This document shows, in pieces, positions 5,908-6,508 of a stretch of 6,508 bases of DNA (positions within the stretch are counted from its first letter, which is position 1; each line of letters opens with the position of its first letter). Below the pieces are notes generated by a model that saw nothing but the letters and a program-made list of their open reading frames with translations, ran no database searches and was not told the origin of the DNA. The position numbers and the translations under genes are program-made. The stretch covers positions 504-7,011 of the forward strand of contig DGQO01000083.1 in assembly GCA_002400445.1 (NCBI GenBank). The letters run 5' to 3'. The stretch comes from Chitinophagaceae bacterium UBA4412 (lineage in GTDB: Bacteria > Bacteroidota > Bacteroidia > Chitinophagales > Chitinophagaceae).

Positions 5908-5928
5908 GCAAAAATTTGCTTTGGCAAA
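5908..5928. promoter_or_regulatory. Candidate operator: three TTTGC/GCAAA half-sites at the lpdA promoter
   Basis: Three half-sites in alternating orientation lie in a row: GCAAA (5908-5912), TTTGC (5915-5919) and GCAAA (5924-5928). The first two form the perfect palindrome AGCAAA-AA-TTTGCT (5907-5920). The second and third form ATTTGC-TTTG-GCAAAT (5914-5929). The -33 TTTG of the lpdA promoter (5920-5923) is exactly the spacer of the second palindrome, so a bound protein would cover it. The regulator is unknown. AT-rich palindromes arise by chance, so this is a hypothesis. Confidence 0.42.
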
Positions 5929-5951
5929 TCAGCCCTCTTCAAGTAATTTTG
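5920..5951 (+). promoter_or_regulatory. lpdA: lpdA promoter, TTTG-20 bp-TAATTTTG
   Basis: A -33 TTTG (5920-5923) and a perfect -7 TAATTTTG (5944-5951) are separated by 20 bp, which fits the primary-sigma promoter consensus known for Bacteroidota (TTTG, 19-21 bp, TAnnTTTG). Transcription would start near 5955 and give a 5' leader of about 30 nt. This is the best promoter match in the window, and it lies directly upstream of a housekeeping gene. Confidence 0.72.
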
Positions 5952-5984
5952 CCACTCATTCTTCATTAAAATCACATACATTTT

Positions 5985-6508
5985 ATGGCATACGACTTAA
6001 TCGTTTTGGGCAGCGGACCGGGTGGCTATCCTGCAGCAATCAGGGCAAGCCAACTGGGCAAAAAAGTGGCGATCATCGAAAAAGAGAGCCTGGGAGGTAT
6101 TTGTCTCAATTGGGGTTGTATCCCTACCAAGGCATTGCTAAAAAGTGCACAGGTATATGATTATGCAAAACATGCCGCAGATTATGGCATCCAGCTTTCT
6201 GATCCTAAGGCAGATTTTGGTGCAGTAGTGAAGCGCAGCCGTGGCGTAGCAGATAAGATGAGCAAGGGCGTTCAGTTCCTGATGAAGAAAAATAAGATTG
6301 ACGTAATCATGGGTTATGGCAAACTGATTTCTCCAACAAAGATTGAAGTAACAGCGGCAGACAACAGCAAACAAACGGTAGAAGCAAAAAATATTGTGAT
6401 TGCTACAGGCGGCCGTGCCCGGCAACTACCAAGCATGCCAATAGATGGTAAAAAAATTATTGGCTATCGTGAGGCAATGGTTTTGCAGGAGCAACCCAAG
6501 AGCATGGT
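5985..6508 (+). CDS. lpdA: Dihydrolipoyl dehydrogenase (E3), N-terminal part
   Basis: An open frame from the ATG at 5985 to the window end encodes the first 174 residues; the C-terminus lies outside. E3 is the flavoprotein that reoxidises lipoamide in the pyruvate and 2-oxoglutarate dehydrogenase complexes and the glycine cleavage system, passing electrons to NAD+. The FAD-binding motif is VLGSGPGGYPAAIRA (7-21). The redox-active disulfide is in GGICLNWGCIPTKALLKSA (C40 and C45). A second FAD contact region is IVIATGGRARQLP (137-149). The NAD-binding and His/Glu dimer-interface domains would lie downstream, beyond the window. A mercuric or glutathione reductase is less likely, because the CLNWGCIPTK form and the opening MAYDLIVLGSGPGGY are typical of E3. 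It is separated from the divergent tlpA-like gene by 132 bp holding its own promoter. The ATG fits the start of the nucleotide-binding fold exactly. Confidence 0.95.
   Translation, partial: MAYDLIVLGSGPGGYPAAIRASQLGKKVAIIEKESLGGICLNWGCIPTKALLKSAQVYDYAKHAADYGIQLSDPKADFGAVVKRSRGVADKMSKGVQFLMKKNKIDVIMGYGKLISPTKIEVTAADNSKQTVEAKNIVIATGGRARQLPSMPIDGKKIIGYREAMVLQEQPKSM

Noticed and set aside
5921..6160. 79-residue open frame on the plus strand overlapping the start of lpdA
   Set aside because: It is in a different frame from lpdA, begins inside the lpdA promoter between the -33 and -7 boxes, and its sequence is a frame-shifted shadow of the FAD-binding region.

Overview
The window looks like ordinary chromosomal core sequence from a member of Bacteroidota, most likely Chitinophagales/Chitinophagaceae. 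The reasons are: the gene order lptE – TPR-like protein – secG; start codons without Shine-Dalgarno sequences; a promoter of the TTTG-(20 bp)-TAnnTTTG type ahead of lpdA; and protein sequences that read as typical of that phylum. Base composition is moderate and even across the window. I see no insertion sequence, phage gene, CRISPR array, tRNA or rRNA.

Region 1 (1-1492, + strand) is an envelope/secretion operon. It holds the 3' end of lptE (outer-membrane LPS assembly lipoprotein), an uncharacterised protein with a TPR-like C-terminus and a long acidic linker, and secG (Sec translocon subunit). It closes with a strong intrinsic terminator.

Region 2 (about 1494-3546, + strand) is a two-gene unit. 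mltG (endolytic murein transglycosylase) and a YihY/BrkB-family six-helix membrane protein overlap by 4 bp (GTGA), so the second gene starts with GTG and is probably translationally coupled. An AT-rich hairpin lies over the stop codon of the second gene.

Region 3 (3605-5357) holds two singly transcribed genes for exported proteins: a redoxin with a CNTC active site, followed by a clean terminator, and a DUF3089 alpha/beta-hydrolase. The redoxin's predicted -7 box lies so close to its ATG that a leaderless mRNA is predicted.

Region 4 (5358-6508) is a divergent pair: a small exported TlpA-like thioredoxin on the minus strand and, on the plus strand, the start of lpdA (dihydrolipoyl dehydrogenase), which runs off the window end. 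The lpdA promoter is the best in the window. Its -33 box sits inside a cluster of three TTTGC/GCAAA half-sites that looks like an operator.

I found no wholly new multi-gene system. The points most worth following up are the lpdA operator candidate, the leaderless redoxin start, the conserved but uncharacterised lptE-secG intervening protein, and the GTGA-coupled mltG/yihY pair.
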